The notes beneath the pieces were generated by a model. It was given only the letters and a program-made list of their open reading frames with translations, ran no database searches and was not told the origin of the DNA. A stretch of 64,000 nt of DNA, from NCBI GenBank assembly GCA_964426915.1, contig CAYRTD010000002.1, positions 13,121-77,120 of the forward strand, read 5' to 3'. This DNA is from CAYRTD01 sp964426915 (GTDB lineage Bacteria > Bacteroidota > Bacteroidia > Bacteroidales > GCA-2748055). The position numbers and the translations under genes were made by a program. Shown here in pieces: positions 62,048 to 64,000 of this stretch; positions within the stretch are counted from its first letter, which is position 1, and each line of letters begins with the position of its first letter.

Positions 62048-63770
62048 TCCACTCTCCAACCTCTTCAAGACTCACTGTCCCGATTTCCAGCTTATTCTTT
62101 TTCCGATATCCCATCATCTCCTGGTGCAGTTTCCCGGGTTTCTCCACAGCCTTCAGTTTTTCAATTGTTGTATACCCTAATGCTTTCAGGGGTGCGATCC
62201 ATTCTTCCGGTATGCCGAAGCCCATGTATTCTTCGGGTTTGCTCTCATTCTTAATTTTTGGCTGGTCTTCGGGTTTCATCTGGGGAAAGAACAGAACATC
62301 CTGGATGCTCGACTGATTGGTCATAAGCATGGTCAAACGGTCCATACCGATTCCCATTCCGGAGGCCGGTGGCATACCATACTCCAGTGCCCTTACAAAA
62401 TCCATGTCAATAAACATGGCCTCATCATCTCCTTTTTCTGATAGCTTTAACTGTTCTTTAAACCGTCCGAGCTGATCAATAGGATCATTCAACTCGGTAT
62501 AGGCATTGCAAAGTTCCTTGCCGTTAACCATCAGCTCAAATCTTTCAGTGAGTTCGGGATTTTCACGATGTTTTTTGCATAATGGTGACATTTCCACGGG
62601 ATAATCCTTAATAAAAGTCGGTTGAATATAATGAGGTTCGGCTTTTTCCCCGAAAATCTCATCAATCAGTTTACCTTTGCCCATGCTCGGATCTGTCTCA
62701 ATTCCGAGATCCTTACAGCTATTGCGGAGTTCTTCTTCAGACATACCCTCCATATCAATACCGGTATGTTCTTTAATGGCATCTCTCATGGTGATGCGTC
62801 TGAAAGGCCGTTTGAAGTCAATTTCCTTATCACCGACCTTTACTTTTGTTGTCCCGTGCAGATCGAGTGCTACCTTTTCGATCATTTCTTCCGTAAAGTC
62901 CATCATCCAGTTATAGTCTTTATAGGCTACGTAGATCTCCATTACGGTGAATTCAGGATTATGACTCCTGTCCATTCCTTCATTCCGGAAATCCTTTGAA
63001 AATTCATATACTCCTTCATACCCCCCAACAATAAGCCTTTTAAGATAGAGCTCATTTGCTATTCTCAGATATAAAGGAATGTCGAGAGCATTATGATGGG
63101 TAATAAAGGGGCGGGCTGCTGCTCCACCCGGGATGCTCTGGAGGATTGGTGTTTCAACTTCGAGGTATCCTTTGCTGTTGAAAAGTTCACGAAATGAATT
63201 ATAGATCTGGGTTCTTTTACGAAAAACTTCTCTGACTTCCGGATTGATCACCAGGTCGATATATCTCTGGCGGTAACGGAATTCAGCATCGGTCACGGCA
63301 TCGTATATTTTTCCTTCTTTTTCTTTTACAACCGGTAGTGGCCTGATCGATTTGCTGAGTAATTTTAATTCTGTAACATGAATGGACAATTCACCCACCT
63401 GGGTTATGAATGCGCGACCTTTTATTCCGACAAAATCACCTCTGTCCAAATGCTTCTTAAACAGATTGTTATACAGACTTTTGTCCTCTTGCGGACAGAT
63501 CTCATCACGATTTACATAAATCTGAATACGCCCGGTATCATCCTGGATCTCGGCAAAAGATGCTTTACCCATGATCCTTCTGCTCATAAGTCTTCCGGCC
63601 AGGGCCACATCCTGGTAATTGTTTTCTTTGCTATTATAATTCTCTTTTATCTCCCTCGTTTTATGGCTAACGGGGTATCCTTCCTGTGGATAGGGATTGA
63701 TGCCCATTTTCCTGATCTCTTCAAGTGATTGTCTGCGTAACTGTTCCTGTTCGCTAAGTTGTTGACTCAT
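62040..63770 (-). CDS. lysS: Lysyl-tRNA synthetase, class II
   Basis: A 576-residue class II synthetase. An N-terminal OB anticodon-binding domain (about residues 55-165; DVALAGRLMSRRIMGKASF) is followed by the catalytic domain: motif 1 YLEVETPILQSIPGGAAARP (about 198-217), motif 2 FRNEGMDRSHNPEF (about 260-273) and motif 3 ASGMGIGMDRLTML (about 476-489). The protein is longer than E. coli LysS (505) by a C-terminal helix-hairpin-helix-like extension (about 515-576), typical of Bacteroidota. It overlaps the phosphoesterase gene by eight bases at its 3' end. Confidence 0.97.
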   Translation of the reverse strand: MSQQLSEQEQLRRQSLEEIRKMGINPYPQEGYPVSHKTREIKENYNSKENNYQDVALAGRLMSRRIMGKASFAEIQDDTGRIQIYVNRDEICPQEDKSLYNNLFKKHLDRGDFVGIKGRAFITQVGELSIHVTELKLLSKSIRPLPVVKEKEGKIYDAVTDAEFRYRQRYIDLVINPEVREVFRKRTQIYNSFRELFNSKGYLEVETPILQSIPGGAAARPFITHHNALDIPLYLRIANELYLKRLIVGGYEGVYEFSKDFRNEGMDRSHNPEFTVMEIYVAYKDYNWMMDFTEEMIEKVALDLHGTTKVKVGDKEIDFKRPFRRITMRDAIKEHTGIDMEGMSEEELRNSCKDLGIETDPSMGKGKLIDEIFGEKAEPHYIQPTFIKDYPVEMSPLCKKHRENPELTERFELMVNGKELCNAYTELNDPIDQLGRFKEQLKLSEKGDDEAMFIDMDFVRALEYGMPPASGMGIGMDRLTMLMTNQSSIQDVLFFPQMKPEDQPKIKNESKPEEYMGFGIPEEWIAPLKALGYTTIEKLKAVEKPGKLHQEMMGYRKKNKLEIGTVSLEEVGEWIK

Positions 63771-63796
63771 TTGGATGATTTTATAAAAAATTTGTG

Positions 63797-63804
63797 CAAA
63801 GATA
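63797..63804 (-). promoter_or_regulatory. Candidate lysS -7 box
   Basis: On the minus strand this reads TATCTTTG, an exact TAnnTTTG box 26-33 bases before the lysS ATG. A G-rich tract at 63814-63840 replaces the expected -33 TTTG. Confidence 0.5.
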
Positions 63805-64000
63805 GGAAAAGTTGGGGAATGGGGAGGGTGGGGGTTGGGGAGAATAGGGATTTGGGAAAAGGGGATTAGTTTATTCGTTTATAGGTATGGGTTTATGGGT
63901 TGAATCGTTTATGGGTGTCATACCGATTACCGAGCACCAATTCCGCGGGTTGTCACCTTTGAGTGTTCGAAACCTTGATTTGTTAAAATTTTTAAATCTA

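Noticed and set aside
1..64000. tRNA or rRNA genes, CRISPR array, prophage, complete insertion sequence
   Set aside because: Intergenic regions were read for cloverleaf arms, evenly spaced repeats, integrases and transposases; none was found.

Overview
The window reads as a chromosome segment of a Bacteroidota bacterium, most likely Bacteroidales/Marinilabiliales-like. This rests on a TonB-dependent receptor with an N-terminal carboxypeptidase-regulatory-like domain, a HYC_CC_PP small protein, 3-keto-disaccharide hydrolase (DUF1080) proteins, a DUF6340 protein, GldL-like FK-x-FHWP membrane repeats, the purH-mreBCD-mrdA-rodA order, an HhH-tailed LysS, and promoter-like TAnnTTTG boxes. Base composition is moderately AT-rich and fairly even. 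I see no tRNA, rRNA, CRISPR array, complete insertion sequence or prophage. The assignment is from gene content only; no search was run.

Layout. (1) 1-3.5 kb: minus-strand metal-type TonB receptor (cut by the window edge), a His-rich small membrane protein, a tandem hairpin repeat and a GldL-like membrane protein. (2) 3.7-8.3 kb: erythromycin-esterase-family hydrolase facing a minus-strand set of an uncharacterised helical protein, protein-L-isoaspartate methyltransferase and a site-2 protease with CBS domains; possibly a stress or repair neighbourhood. (3) 8.6-16.7 kb: copper/silver-type efflux locus: HYC_CC_PP protein, CusA-type RND pump, TolC-type channel, CusB-type adaptor with extra metal domains, and a secreted HMA protein. 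(4) 17-21.2 kb: DUF4136-like lipoprotein and a large envelope protein joining a zinc-peptidase-like domain, a TolB-like propeller and an outer-membrane barrel. (5) 21.6-28.5 kb: UvrD-type helicase with a C-terminal HTH, YkgJ, YceI, a hybrid histidine kinase that has lost its phospho-accepting histidine, Hsp20, and a GAF receptor without an output enzyme.

(6) 28.5-33.4 kb: MalY-type aminotransferase, RsmA, MgtE, orphan FtsX-type permease. (7) 33.5-40.7 kb: purH then the cell-elongation operon mreB-mreC-mreD-mrdA-rodA with overlapping or closely spaced genes. (8) 40.8-48.4 kb: KamA-like radical SAM enzyme, AcpH, cyclic-2,3-DPG-synthetase-like P-loop protein, DMT transporter, Pgi, DUF6340. (9) 48.9-51.7 kb: VOC protein, Gfo/Idh/MocA oxidoreductase and TIM-barrel isomerase in one operon, with two facing DUF1080 proteins at 56-57.7 kb; together they suggest oxidation and cleavage of sugars through 3-keto intermediates. 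(10) 51.8-63.8 kb: an orphan two-unit FtsX permease, Upp, several lipoproteins or exported proteins, a class C serine hydrolase, an LpxH-like phosphoesterase and LysS.

The strongest items for a second look are the degenerate histidine kinase (Tyr in place of the H-box His but intact receiver), a palindromic repeat read through inside the CusB-like adaptor gene, an 18-nt motif in three intergenic regions (6431, 44811, 55886), one copy directly after a run of four hairpins, and the esterase/helical protein/Pcm/S2P neighbourhood.
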